From positions 1-28,867 of the forward strand of contig CAJUOR010000002.1 of the NCBI GenBank assembly GCA_910588165.1: DNA of 28,867 nucleotides. The letters run 5' to 3'. Shown here in pieces: positions 7,050-14,065 of this stretch. Below the pieces are notes generated by a model. The model ran no database searches, was not told the origin of the DNA, and saw only the letters and a program-made list of their open reading frames with translations. Every line of letters starts with the position of its first letter. The first letter of the stretch is position 1. A program made the translations under genes and the position numbers. Source of the stretch: an uncultured Thomasclavelia sp. GTDB taxonomy: Bacteria > Bacillota_I > Bacilli_A > Erysipelotrichales > Coprobacillaceae.

Positions 7050-8453
7050 ATGGATATTTATGCAGTTATTCTTGCCGCTGGTAAAGGTACAAGAATGAAA
7101 TCAGATAAGCCTAAAGTGCTTCATGAAGTACTTTATAAGCCAATGGTTCAACACGTTGTAGATGAATTAAGAAAAGTAGGCGTTCAAAAGATTGTAGCTG
7201 TTATTGGTCATGGTGCCAAAATGGTTCAATCATGTTTAGTTGGCCAAGATGATGTGGCATTCGCCTTGCAACAAGAACAGCTAGGTACCGGACATGCGGT
7301 TTTACAGGCAGCCGATTTACTTGAAGGTAAACAAGGCTTGACACTCGTTCTTAATGGCGACGCACCGCTTATTCAGGCAAGTACATTAGAAGCTCTGATT
7401 AAGACACATCAAGCAAATGGGCATCAAGCAACAATGATGACTTGCATATTGCCTGAAAATACACCGTTTGGACGAATTATTCGTGATGAAAACGGACAGG
7501 TTGTCTGCATTACAGAATATAAAGATGCGACACCGGAACAAAGAAAGAATATCTTAGAAATGAATGCCGGTGAGTATTGTTTTGATAACGAATATTTATT
7601 CGAAGCTTTAAGAAAATTAACACCAAACAATGCCCAACATGAATACTATATTACTGATTTAGCTAAAATCATGGGTGATATGGGCTTAAAGGTTGGAACA
7701 CATATCATTGATGATTTTAATGAAGTAGGTGGGATTAACGATAGAGTTAATCTTGCTCAGGCAAATGCTATCTTGCAGGAAAGAATCAATCGTGAGCATT
7801 TATTAAATGGTGTTACTATTATTGATCCTAAGACAACATACATCGCAAGAGATGTTAAGATTGGACAGGATACTGTTATAGAACCGGGCTGTATTTTAAA
7901 GGGAAATACAGAAATCGGTGCTAACTGTCATATTGGACCTTATTGCGAATTTGATAACGTTGTGATTAAAGACAATGTGGAAATTAAATTTTCTGTTTTA
8001 AGCGATTCGATTGTGGAAAGTGGTACTGATATCGGACCGTATGCACGTTTGCGTACCAATTGTCATATTCATGAAAATGTTCATATCGGAAATTTCGTGG
8101 AAATGAAAAAAGCAGAATTTGGGGTTGGCTCTAAATCAGCCCATTTAAGCTACATCGGAGATGCGATTGTCGGTAAAGACGTCAATATTGGTTGCGGTAC
8201 GATTACAAGCAACTATGATGGTGCTAATAAATTTCAGACAATTATTGAAGATCAAGCCTTTATTGGCTGCAATTCAAATCTTGTAGCACCTGTTAAAGTT
8301 GGAAAAGGCGGTTTTGTTGGGGCCGGCTCAACGGTAACAGATGAAGTGCCAAGTGATGCTTTTGCTATCGCTAGAGCACGTCAAGTAAACAAGGAAGGAT
8401 ATGCGAAGGTTTTAGAAGAAAAACGTATGAAGATTAAAAATTCTAAGAAATAA
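7050..8453 (+). CDS. glmU: Bifunctional GlmU: GlcNAc-1-P uridyltransferase / GlcN-1-P acetyltransferase
   Basis: GlmU makes UDP-N-acetylglucosamine, the precursor of peptidoglycan and wall polymers, by acetylating glucosamine-1-phosphate and then transferring UMP. The N-terminal Rossmann half begins AVILAAGKGTRMKSDKPKVLHEV and has LNGDAPLI as the metal/nucleotide site. From about residue 250 the protein is a left-handed beta helix of hexapeptide repeats, with the acetyltransferase segment KSAHLSYIGDA (predicted base H365) and the GCGTITSNYDG loop. The length of 467 is standard. prs follows 16 nt downstream, as in B. subtilis. Confidence 0.96.
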   Translation: MDIYAVILAAGKGTRMKSDKPKVLHEVLYKPMVQHVVDELRKVGVQKIVAVIGHGAKMVQSCLVGQDDVAFALQQEQLGTGHAVLQAADLLEGKQGLTLVLNGDAPLIQASTLEALIKTHQANGHQATMMTCILPENTPFGRIIRDENGQVVCITEYKDATPEQRKNILEMNAGEYCFDNEYLFEALRKLTPNNAQHEYYITDLAKIMGDMGLKVGTHIIDDFNEVGGINDRVNLAQANAILQERINREHLLNGVTIIDPKTTYIARDVKIGQDTVIEPGCILKGNTEIGANCHIGPYCEFDNVVIKDNVEIKFSVLSDSIVESGTDIGPYARLRTNCHIHENVHIGNFVEMKKAEFGVGSKSAHLSYIGDAIVGKDVNIGCGTITSNYDGANKFQTIIEDQAFIGCNSNLVAPVKVGKGGFVGAGSTVTDEVPSDAFAIARARQVNKEGYAKVLEEKRMKIKNSKK

Positions 8454-8469
8454 ATAGGGGGAAATAGAC

Positions 8470-9432
8470 ATGAAGTCTGATAACATTACAATTTTTGCAC
8501 TTTCAAGCAGTAAGCAATTAGCAGGAAAAATCGCAGATCAATTAGGTGTTGGGCTAGGTGACTGCGTTGTTCATCATTTTGCCGATGGTGAAATCTTAGT
8601 TGAAATCAATGAATCAGTACGTGGGAAACACGTTTATATCATACAGTCAACATCTGCACCTGTTTCTGAAAATTTAATGGAATTATTGATTATGACTGAT
8701 GCTTTAAAAAGAGCTTCTGCAAGAGAAATCACAGCAGTTGTGCCTTATTACGGTTATGCAAGACAAGATCGTAAAGCAAAGCCAAGACAACCGATTACTT
8801 CTAAATTAGTGGCAGATATGTTGACAACAGCCGGTGTTGATCGCGTTGTTACAATTGATTTACACGCAGCTCAAATTCAAGGCTTCTTCAATGTGCCTAT
8901 TGACGATATGAATGCTTTACCTATCTTATGTCAATATTTCAAATCATTAAATCTTGAAGATATTTGTGTTGTTTCACCAGACCATGGTGGAGCAACACGT
9001 GCTCGTAAATTAGCTAATGCTTTACATTCTGAGATTGCGATTATTGACAAACGTCGTCCAAAACCAAACGTTGCCGAAGTTATGGGAATTATTGGTGATG
9101 TTAAGGATAAAAACTGTATTATGATTGATGATATGATTGATACAGGCGGAACAATTGCAGCTGGTGCAGCAGTTCTAAAAGAAAAAGGCGCTAAAGATAT
9201 TTATATTGCTTGCTCACACGCTGTTTTCTCAGGATCTGCTTGCGAACGTCTTCAAAACAGTGCCGCTAAACAAGTTGTTGTTACTGACACGATTGAATTG
9301 CCTGAAGAAAAGAAATTCGAAAAACTACATATTGTATCAGTTTCTGAAATGTTAGCTAGAACAATTCAAAATATTGAGGAAACTAAACCGGTAAGTGAAG
9401 TGTTCAGAATTTACGGCGAAGACTTCATGTAA
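8470..9432 (+). CDS. prs: Ribose-phosphate pyrophosphokinase (PRPP synthetase)
   Basis: Prs converts ribose-5-phosphate and ATP into PRPP for purine, pyrimidine, histidine, tryptophan and NAD synthesis. Visible features are HHFADGEILVEINESVRG, the ATP/regulatory flexible loop YGYARQDRKAKPRQPI, VVSPDHGGATRARKLA, and the PRPP-binding loop DDMIDTGGT (220-228). The length of 320 is normal for class I enzymes. AGGGGG (8456-8461) is 8 nt before the ATG. It is co-transcribed with glmU, and a hairpin terminator follows. Confidence 0.96.
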   Translation: MKSDNITIFALSSSKQLAGKIADQLGVGLGDCVVHHFADGEILVEINESVRGKHVYIIQSTSAPVSENLMELLIMTDALKRASAREITAVVPYYGYARQDRKAKPRQPITSKLVADMLTTAGVDRVVTIDLHAAQIQGFFNVPIDDMNALPILCQYFKSLNLEDICVVSPDHGGATRARKLANALHSEIAIIDKRRPKPNVAEVMGIIGDVKDKNCIMIDDMIDTGGTIAAGAAVLKEKGAKDIYIACSHAVFSGSACERLQNSAAKQVVVTDTIELPEEKKFEKLHIVSVSEMLARTIQNIEETKPVSEVFRIYGEDFM

Positions 9433-9479
9433 GATGATTATCTAAAAATTAAGTACAGTATTCAAAACAATCAATTGAG

Positions 9480-9516
9480 AAGGTGGAAAACCACATCAAA
9501 GTGGAACCACCTTTTT
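9480..9516 (+). terminator. Intrinsic terminator of glmU-prs
   Basis: AAGGTGG (9480-9486) pairs with CCACCTT (9507-9513), and an inner CCAC / GTGG pairing (9491-9494 / 9501-9504) extends the hairpin. A run of five T follows. Confidence 0.85.
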
Positions 9517-9661
9517 ATGTTAATGCTATTTTTAATATGGACTATATTGAAAGAAGGTTACTTTATATTGTCCAATAAATTCATTTAGTTTATAGTGTCT
9601 TGAACATTTTGATAGTTCTAATCTAGTAAGTAGGTTAATTTATTAGAGTAGATAAATTTTA

Positions 9662-9690
9662 TTGCACAAAAAATATCCTTAGTATAAAAT
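9662..9690 (+). promoter_or_regulatory. SigA-type promoter of the esterase gene
   Basis: TTGCAC (9662-9667) and TAAAAT (9685-9690) are 17 nt apart, and the start codon is 22 nt beyond. The ribosome binding site AAGGAG is at 9699-9704. The 145 nt between the prs terminator and this promoter show nothing recognisable. Confidence 0.7.
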
Positions 9691-9712
9691 AGCTGTACAA
9701 GGAGTTGATGGT

Positions 9713-10468
9713 ATGATTATTAAGGAAAAGGTTTATATTACTCCCTACAATTGTGAAAGAATGTTGCATATTTATTTACCGGACAATCTACAAGAAAATG
9801 AGAGAGTTCCCGTTTTATATATGTTTGATGGGCATAATCTTTATTTTGATCACGAGGCTACTTACGGTAAAAGTTGGGGTATTAAAGAATATTTAGATCA
9901 AAAAAATGCACGCCTTATGGTTGTCGGTCTAGAGTGCAATCATGAAGGAAATGAGCGTTTAAGCGAGTTTACGCCCTATGATTTTTATGAAGATGAATGG
10001 GGGACTATACATCAAAAAGGACGTGCTTTGATTGATTGGATGATTCATGAATTAAAGCCTTATATTGATTCTAAATATCCCACATTGCCTTGGCGTGAGC
10101 ATACTTATATCGGCGGTTCTTCTATGGGGGGATTGATGGCTTTATATATGATTGTTATGCATAGTGATATTTATTCTAAAGCCGCTTGTATTTCACCCCA
10201 TCTTTATCCGATGTATAAAGCTTTCAGAGAAGATTGGGGACATGAGATGCATCCTGATACAAAGGTTTATATTAGTTGGGGTGGCTATGAATATGATACA
10301 CATGATTTGTTTGCCAAGGTTACCGATCAGAATTTGCAAGTAATTCGTGCTTTATTAAAAAAGCCAGGAGTAGATGTTTGGCCTCATGTTTTTAAAAATG
10401 ATAATCATTCGGAAGCTGCATGGGAAAAAGAGTTACATGTGTGGTTAAATGAATTAGAGATTGCTTAA
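9713..10468 (+). CDS. Alpha/beta-hydrolase esterase (esterase D / enterochelin-esterase-like family)
   Basis: This is a cytoplasmic serine hydrolase of the putative esterase family (feruloyl esterase, S-formylglutathione hydrolase and siderophore esterase relatives). PVLYMFDGHNLYFD near residue 33 is the typical early strand and oxyanion region. GGSSMGG (134-140) is the nucleophile elbow with S137. ISWGGYEYDTHD supplies a candidate acid (D195 or D198), and FKNDNHSEAAW carries the histidine H232. The length of 251 residues with no signal peptide argues for an intracellular substrate. It is monocistronic, with its own promoter and terminator. The substrate cannot be predicted. Confidence 0.85.
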   Translation: MIIKEKVYITPYNCERMLHIYLPDNLQENERVPVLYMFDGHNLYFDHEATYGKSWGIKEYLDQKNARLMVVGLECNHEGNERLSEFTPYDFYEDEWGTIHQKGRALIDWMIHELKPYIDSKYPTLPWREHTYIGGSSMGGLMALYMIVMHSDIYSKAACISPHLYPMYKAFREDWGHEMHPDTKVYISWGGYEYDTHDLFAKVTDQNLQVIRALLKKPGVDVWPHVFKNDNHSEAAWEKELHVWLNELEIA

Positions 10469-10491
10469 GTTTAATAGAAACTAAAAAGAAG

Positions 10492-10531
10492 AAGCAGAGA
10501 TATGGTGAATTATACCTATTCTGCTTTTTTT
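10492..10531 (+). terminator. Intrinsic terminator after the esterase gene
   Basis: AAGCAGA (10492-10498) pairs with TCTGCTT (10520-10526), with an extra ATA/TAT closure, and leads into seven T residues (10525-10531). Confidence 0.85.
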
Positions 10532-10776
10532 GATTTAAAGGCTTGAAATAAAAGGTTATGTGCTTTCAGCAATCCCAACATCTAGTTTTAATTAGCTAAA
10601 ATCATATTCATGTAATGAAAAATCCTTTACCCATACTGCTTATCAAAATAAATAGAGATATGTCAAAAGGATGAGTAAATTCTCAGCCTATCAGTGCATG
10701 ACATAAAATTTTAAAGTTCCAACGTTGAATTATCCTATTTTCTTTTTACGCAATTACAAACAACCAATCAAATTTT
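10532..10776. other. Non-coding AT-rich stretch
   Basis: With the esterase tail this makes just over 300 nt without a gene. The only structure seen is a weak inverted repeat ATCCTTT (10622-10628) / AAAGGAT (10666-10672). No convincing terminator for the minus-strand gene that ends at 10777 was found, and no small gene with a proper ribosome binding site. Confidence 0.4.
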
Positions 10777-10995
10777 TTAATTATCCCGTTTTTTTATTTC
10801 TTCTAAAAGTTCATTAAGTTTATGCCTAATCAAAACTGTGCATGAAACACAAACTGCAATAACGGCGGCTTCTGATGGAAAAAAATAGATATTGGTAAAA
10901 AAGCTAGTGAAAATAAATGTAAAAATACCAAGCACAAGAACCTTAAGATGAAAAAGTCTTTTGTTAATGGTTGTGTCATCATATTGTTTTTTCAT
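10777..10995 (-). CDS. Small membrane protein of unknown function
   Basis: This is a 72-residue protein with a hydrophilic N-terminus (MKKQYDDTTINKR), two hydrophobic segments (about 18-39 and 43-57) and a charged tail (KLNELLEEIKKRDN), consistent with a two-helix membrane hairpin. The ATG at 10995 is preceded by AGGAAGG (minus strand, 11012-11006) at 10-nt spacing, which supports real translation. It lies 26 nt downstream of the interrupted gene 11022-11456 on the same strand and is probably co-transcribed with it. I do not recognise the family, and the pairing does not establish a function. Confidence 0.6.
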   Translation of the reverse strand: MKKQYDDTTINKRLFHLKVLVLGIFTFIFTSFFTNIYFFPSEAAVIAVCVSCTVLIRHKLNELLEEIKKRDN

Positions 10996-11021
10996 ATCTA
11001 TACAGCCTTCCTAATGTTTAC

Positions 11022-11456
11022 TTAAATATATTTGGAAATATTTTTAAAATCGTAATATAGTTCATCAAATCCACTTTCAATGCCAAACGAAATTCCACAT
11101 CCCGAAATGTCTTTTCCACTGAAATCTATACCAAAACCTGTATTAAACGTTATCGTGTCTTGAAATCTTATCAATGGACTTTCAGATCATTTTCCAATGA
11201 GTTTAATTGCTAAATAAATTCTATTTGATGATGAATAGTATTTAAACTTAGTTCCACTAAACGTTGCACTTACTGTTGCAAAGGCTAACGGAATTAAACT
11301 CTCATCACCATTAAAGGTATGAATTGTAATAATTTGATTATCAGTATAACATTGCAATTTTAATTTCTCGACGCTTAGCTTTTGTTGTGCATATATAAAA
11401 TTAGGATAGTCCGTAATTGTTTTTTGCTTTTTGTAGTAGCATTGAGTATTCATCAT
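11022..11456 (-). pseudogene. Unidentified gene interrupted by an in-frame TGA
   Basis: Reading leftwards from ATG 11456, the frame encodes 89 residues, stops at TGA (11189-11187), and then stays open in the same frame for 54 more residues to TAA at 11024-11022. The part after the stop (SESPLIRFQDTITFNTG, then a Gly/Ser/Phe-rich stretch ending KNISKYI) looks as protein-like as the part before. This suggests a single protein of about 144 codons broken at codon 90, by a TGG-to-TGA or CGA-to-TGA change. TGA is a normal stop elsewhere in the window (rnmV, yabG), so decoding as Trp is unlikely. The content looks beta-rich, with no signal peptide or membrane segment. The ribosome binding site is weak (GGGAG about 13 nt upstream). 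The family is not recognised. Confidence 0.55.
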
Positions 11457-11485
11457 TAACTATTGTTTTCTCCCATTATGTTTTT

Positions 11486-11524
11486 TTAGAGTTTAGCCAT
11501 ATTGAAATTCAATATATAAAACAT
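11486..11524 (-). other. Possible 12-codon leader ORF or remnant
   Basis: On the minus strand, ATG 11524 is preceded by a strong ribosome binding site AGGAGT (11539-11534) at 9-nt spacing and starts a 12-residue frame (MFYILNFNMAKL). It begins downstream of a good promoter and stops 29 nt before the next ATG at 11456. It may be a leader peptide or the original 5' end of the interrupted gene after a frameshift. The second idea is weakened by a TAG two codons upstream of ATG 11456 in that frame. Confidence 0.3.
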
Positions 11525-11579
11525 TGTGTCATCACTCCTAATTTCACGTTAGTTTGTAAGTGCTTTCTATACTAATTAC

Positions 11580-11608
11580 ACTTTACCATAATGTGCATAG
11601 TTTGTCAA
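11580..11608 (-). promoter_or_regulatory. Promoter for the minus-strand accessory genes
   Basis: Reading on the minus strand, a perfect TTGACA (11608-11603) is 17 nt from TAAAGT (11585-11580), which is preceded by TGG as an extended -10. It points toward the 12-codon ORF, the interrupted gene and the small membrane protein gene. Confidence 0.65.
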
Positions 11609-11646
11609 TATTTCTAAACATAACCAAGTAGAGCAGTAAATGAATA

Positions 11647-11664
11647 TTAGGAATTGATTCCTAA
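11647..11664. repeat. 18-nt palindrome between divergent promoters
   Basis: TTAGGAAT and ATTCCTAA are perfect 8-bp arms around a central TG. The site is 39 nt upstream of the minus-strand -35 box and about 90 nt upstream of the marR -35 box. It has no T-run that would make it a terminator, so a protein-binding dyad is the more likely reading. It is unrelated in sequence to the two marR operators. Confidence 0.5.
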
Positions 11665-11753
11665 AAATTAATTTATCATCAACCATGTCTTTAAAAATTA
11701 GCGCTATATACTTTTAGAGGGGAATCAGATTAGAAACATTTATCCTTTACCTA

Positions 11754-11782
11754 TTGCAAATAGTCTGAAATCAGACTATAAT
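11754..11782 (+). promoter_or_regulatory. Promoter of the marR-MATE operon
   Basis: TTGCAA (11754-11759) and a perfect TATAAT (11777-11782) are 17 nt apart. The expected transcription start is near 11789, giving a leader of about 27 nt. The spacer is occupied by the first operator dyad. The ribosome binding site AAAGGAG is at 11804-11810. Confidence 0.85.
11760..11779. promoter_or_regulatory. Operator 1 (dyad in the promoter spacer)
   Basis: AGTCTGA-AA-TCAGACT (core 11762-11777) is extended by two more paired bases on each side, giving 9-bp arms. It fills the space between the -35 and -10 boxes, so a bound repressor would block RNA polymerase. It shares the pattern GTCYGA-AA-TCRGAC with operator 2. 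Confidence 0.75.
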
Positions 11783-11788
11783 AGTCAA

Positions 11789-11804
11789 TGTCCGAAATCG
11801 GACA
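11789..11804. promoter_or_regulatory. Operator 2 (dyad at the transcription start)
   Basis: TGTCCGA-AA-TCGGACA has perfect 7-bp arms. Its centre is 27 bp from that of operator 1. It covers the predicted +1 region up to the ribosome binding site. Two sites of matching half-site pattern next to a MarR-family gene indicate autoregulation. Confidence 0.75.
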
Positions 11805-11815
11805 AAGGAGATGAC

Positions 11816-12265
11816 ATGATGAAAGAAGCGTTACGTACCTACAACAGTATTATTAAAGAAGACAATAAGATTTATCATCAGTTAGCTAAAAGATTTGGGT
11901 TATCTGATTGTGCTTTTTGGATTATTTATGATTTGCGAGAAAGTGATAAACCTCTAACACAAAGCGACTTGTGTCAGACATTATGTCAACCGAAACAAAC
12001 GATCAATTCGGCTTTGAAAAAGTTAGAAAAAGACGGCTATATTGTTTTGACACATACCAAAGACCAACGCAGTAAAGAAATCACTTTAACAAGTCAGGGT
12101 ATAACTTTTGCCCAAAGAACAATCGATGTGGTTTATGATATAGAGTTATCGGTCATGGCTAGTTTAAGTGAACAGGAGCAAAAGCAGTTTATTGATATTT
12201 TAAAGCGTTATTCAAATACATTAAAAGAATATACACAAGAGATTTTGAAGGGGGGAGATGTATGA
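11816..12265 (+). CDS. MarR-family transcriptional regulator
   Basis: This is a winged-helix repressor of the MarR type, most likely controlling its own operon and the MATE pump behind it in response to a small ligand such as a drug or phenolic. The 149-residue protein has the usual layout: N-terminal dimerisation helices, then the winged helix LTQSDLCQTLCQPKQTINSALKKLEKDGYIVLTHTKDQRSKEITLTSQG (about residues 47-96) with the conserved DQRSK wing, then C-terminal helices. The start is ATGATG at 11816, and the second ATG (11819) is equally possible. Two dyads in the promoter are the probable binding sites. It overlaps the next gene by 4 nt. Confidence 0.92.
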   Translation: MMKEALRTYNSIIKEDNKIYHQLAKRFGLSDCAFWIIYDLRESDKPLTQSDLCQTLCQPKQTINSALKKLEKDGYIVLTHTKDQRSKEITLTSQGITFAQRTIDVVYDIELSVMASLSEQEQKQFIDILKRYSNTLKEYTQEILKGGDV

Positions 12266-13596
12266 TGAGAATTCAATTATCCGATCATTTCACATATCAG
12301 AAATTATTAAGATTTTGTTTTCCAAGTATGGTGATGATGATTTTTACTTCTATTTATGGTGTTGTCGATGGCTTTTTTGTATCTAATTTTGTGGGAAAGA
12401 CTTCCTTTGCGGCAATCAATCTGATTTACCCGTTCTTGATGATTTTAGGCGGGCTTGGTTTTATGATTGGTACTGGAGGAAGTGCTTTAGTTGCGAAAGT
12501 CTTAGGAGAAGGTAAGCAAGAAAAAGCACAACAATATTTTTCGATGATGATTATGGTGACATTGTTACTAGGCGTATCTACCACTGTTTTCGGAATAGCT
12601 TTTATTCGCCCTATCGCTCATTTATTAGGTGCGACAGGTTCAATGATAGAAGAATGTGTTATTTATGGTCGTTGGATTTTATTCTTTAATACAGCTTTTA
12701 TGTTGCAAAATGTTTTTCAAAGTTTCTTGATAACAGCCGAGAAGCCTAAATTAGGATTAGCGGCTACGGTTGTAGCAGGACTTACCAATATGATATTAGA
12801 TGCTCTTTTTATTGTCTACTTTAATATGGGGATTGAAGGAGCGGCATTAGCGACAGGCATAAGTCAGTGTGTTGGTGGCATTTTACCTTTAATTTACTTC
12901 ATGCGTCCTAATATAAGTTTATTAGAATTAAAGAAAACAAGTTTAGATATGCGTATTATTTTGAAGGCTTGCAGTAACGGAGCTTCTGAGTTAATGACTA
13001 ATATTTCATCTTCATTAGTCAGTATGTTATACAATTTCCAATTGTTGAAATTTGCCGGGGAAGATGGTGTTGCAGCGTACGGTGTGTTGATGTATGTGCA
13101 ATTTGTCTTTGTTGCGATTTATATAGGCTATGCCATCGGTACAGCGCCTATTATTAGTTATCATTTTGGGGCAAAGCACCATGATGAATTAAAGAGCTTG
13201 CTTAAAAAGAGTATGTTGATGCTAGCTGTTGCCGGCTTGATAATGTTTGGTTTAGCTAATATTTTAGCTGAACGGTTAGCTCGTGTTTTTGTCGGTTATG
13301 ACAAAGGACTATTAGACATGACAGTTCATGCCTTTAGAATTTTTGCTTATTCTTTTATCTTGGCAGGCATCAACATTTTTACCTCTTCATTTTTTACAGC
13401 TTTAAACAATGGTGGGGTTTCGGCAGCTGTTTCATTTATGCGTACGTTAATTTTCCAGCTAATCAGTATCATTTTGTTGCCATTGGTACTAGGATTGGAT
13501 GGTATTTGGTTTGCGACAACAATTTCCGAAGTATGTGCCTTTGTTATTTCTTTAGGTTTTATTTGGTGGGAAAAAGATCAATATCATTATATGTAA
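12262..13596 (+). CDS. MATE-family multidrug/Na+ (or H+) antiporter
   Basis: This is an inner-membrane efflux pump of the MATE (NorM/MepA/DinF) family, 444 residues with about 12 hydrophobic segments in two homologous halves. The N-terminal half has SMVMMIFTSIYGVVDGFFVSNFVG and GGSALVAKVLGEGKQEKA. The second half repeats the pattern around ALGTAPIISYHFGAK-like residues (YAIGTAPIISYHFGAKHHDE). Its 4-nt overlap with a MarR repressor matches the mepR-mepA arrangement of staphylococci, so drug export under MarR control is likely. Substrates cannot be inferred. AGGGGGGAG lies just upstream of the ATGATG start. Confidence 0.92.
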   Translation: MMRIQLSDHFTYQKLLRFCFPSMVMMIFTSIYGVVDGFFVSNFVGKTSFAAINLIYPFLMILGGLGFMIGTGGSALVAKVLGEGKQEKAQQYFSMMIMVTLLLGVSTTVFGIAFIRPIAHLLGATGSMIEECVIYGRWILFFNTAFMLQNVFQSFLITAEKPKLGLAATVVAGLTNMILDALFIVYFNMGIEGAALATGISQCVGGILPLIYFMRPNISLLELKKTSLDMRIILKACSNGASELMTNISSSLVSMLYNFQLLKFAGEDGVAAYGVLMYVQFVFVAIYIGYAIGTAPIISYHFGAKHHDELKSLLKKSMLMLAVAGLIMFGLANILAERLARVFVGYDKGLLDMTVHAFRIFAYSFILAGINIFTSSFFTALNNGGVSAAVSFMRTLIFQLISIILLPLVLGLDGIWFATTISEVCAFVISLGFIWWEKDQYHYM

Positions 13597-13615
13597 GTTA
13601 GGCAATCGATAAATT

Positions 13616-13662
13616 AAAAACGTTAGAGATTAAAGTTAAATTTTCACTTCTCTAACGTTTTT
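13616..13662. terminator. Bidirectional intrinsic terminator
   Basis: A perfect 14-bp stem AAAAACGTTAGAGA (13616-13629) / TCTCTAACGTTTTT (13649-13662) carries T runs on the 3' side of both strands. It serves the MATE operon on the plus strand and the convergent gene ending at 13687 on the minus strand. Confidence 0.9.
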
Positions 13663-13686
13663 ATTGTTTAATACGCTGATTGTTGT

Positions 13687-14016
13687 TTATAAGGTTGGAG
13701 AAATCATAGCGTAATATAGGACTTTCAAATCTGAAACACCTACTAGAATAGATAAGGGAACTTCATTATGCAATGTGAAGGTGGCTTGGCTTTTGTCTTT
13801 TTCGTTAAGGTATTGAAGTTGAAATCCTAAATCACTGACAAGGGCTAACCATTTTGCTTTTTGGGCATAGACGACTTTGACTTCTTGCCCATGGCGCTGA
13901 ATACGCAAGTGATTGGGATCGATTTTTTCAGGTTCAACAGCAACGACATAACGACTGTTTAATTCTTGATTTGATATTTGATACAATAGATTTTTTTTGT
14001 GTCGATAGATTTTCAA
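13687..14016 (-). CDS. Unknown 109-residue protein, TTG start
   Basis: This is a soluble 109-residue protein of mixed charge with no signal peptide or membrane helix (MKIYRHKKNLLYQISNQEL to LYYAMISPTL). It is not recognised. The start is TTG at 14016, chosen because AGGAG (14030-14026) is 9 nt upstream; the ATG at 14023 is out of frame and only 2 nt from AGGAG. The gene follows the DUF11-type gene by 49 nt in the same direction. The ribosome binding site is inside the 3' arm of a terminator-like hairpin, and the TTG is within its U-tract, so expression is probably low or conditional. It is convergent with the MATE operon. Confidence 0.65.
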   Translation of the reverse strand: MKIYRHKKNLLYQISNQELNSRYVVAVEPEKIDPNHLRIQRHGQEVKVVYAQKAKWLALVSDLGFQLQYLNEKDKSQATFTLHNEVPLSILVGVSDLKVLYYAMISPTL

Positions 14017-14060
14017 AAAACATCACTCCTCTTATATTTTAACCAAGAGAAATGATGTTT
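14015..14060 (-). terminator. Terminator-like hairpin overlapping a start site
   Basis: On the minus strand, AAACATCA (14060-14053) pairs with TGATGTTT (14025-14018). An inner CTCTT / AAGAG pairing (14049-14045 / 14033-14029) extends the stem, and a six-U tract (14020-14015) follows. The 3' arm contains the AGGAG ribosome binding site of the next gene, and the U-tract contains its TTG start. Confidence 0.75.
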
Positions 14061-14065
14061 AAACG

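Noticed and set aside
9480..9516. T-box-like GTGGAACCACC motif
   Set aside because: It resembles the T-box core, but no specifier stem or leader is present; it follows prs and works as a plain terminator hairpin.
11187..11189. TGA read as tryptophan (alternative code) or selenocysteine
   Set aside because: TGA ends several intact genes here (rnmV, yabG, the S41 protease gene), Trp is encoded by TGG, and no SECIS-like hairpin was seen.
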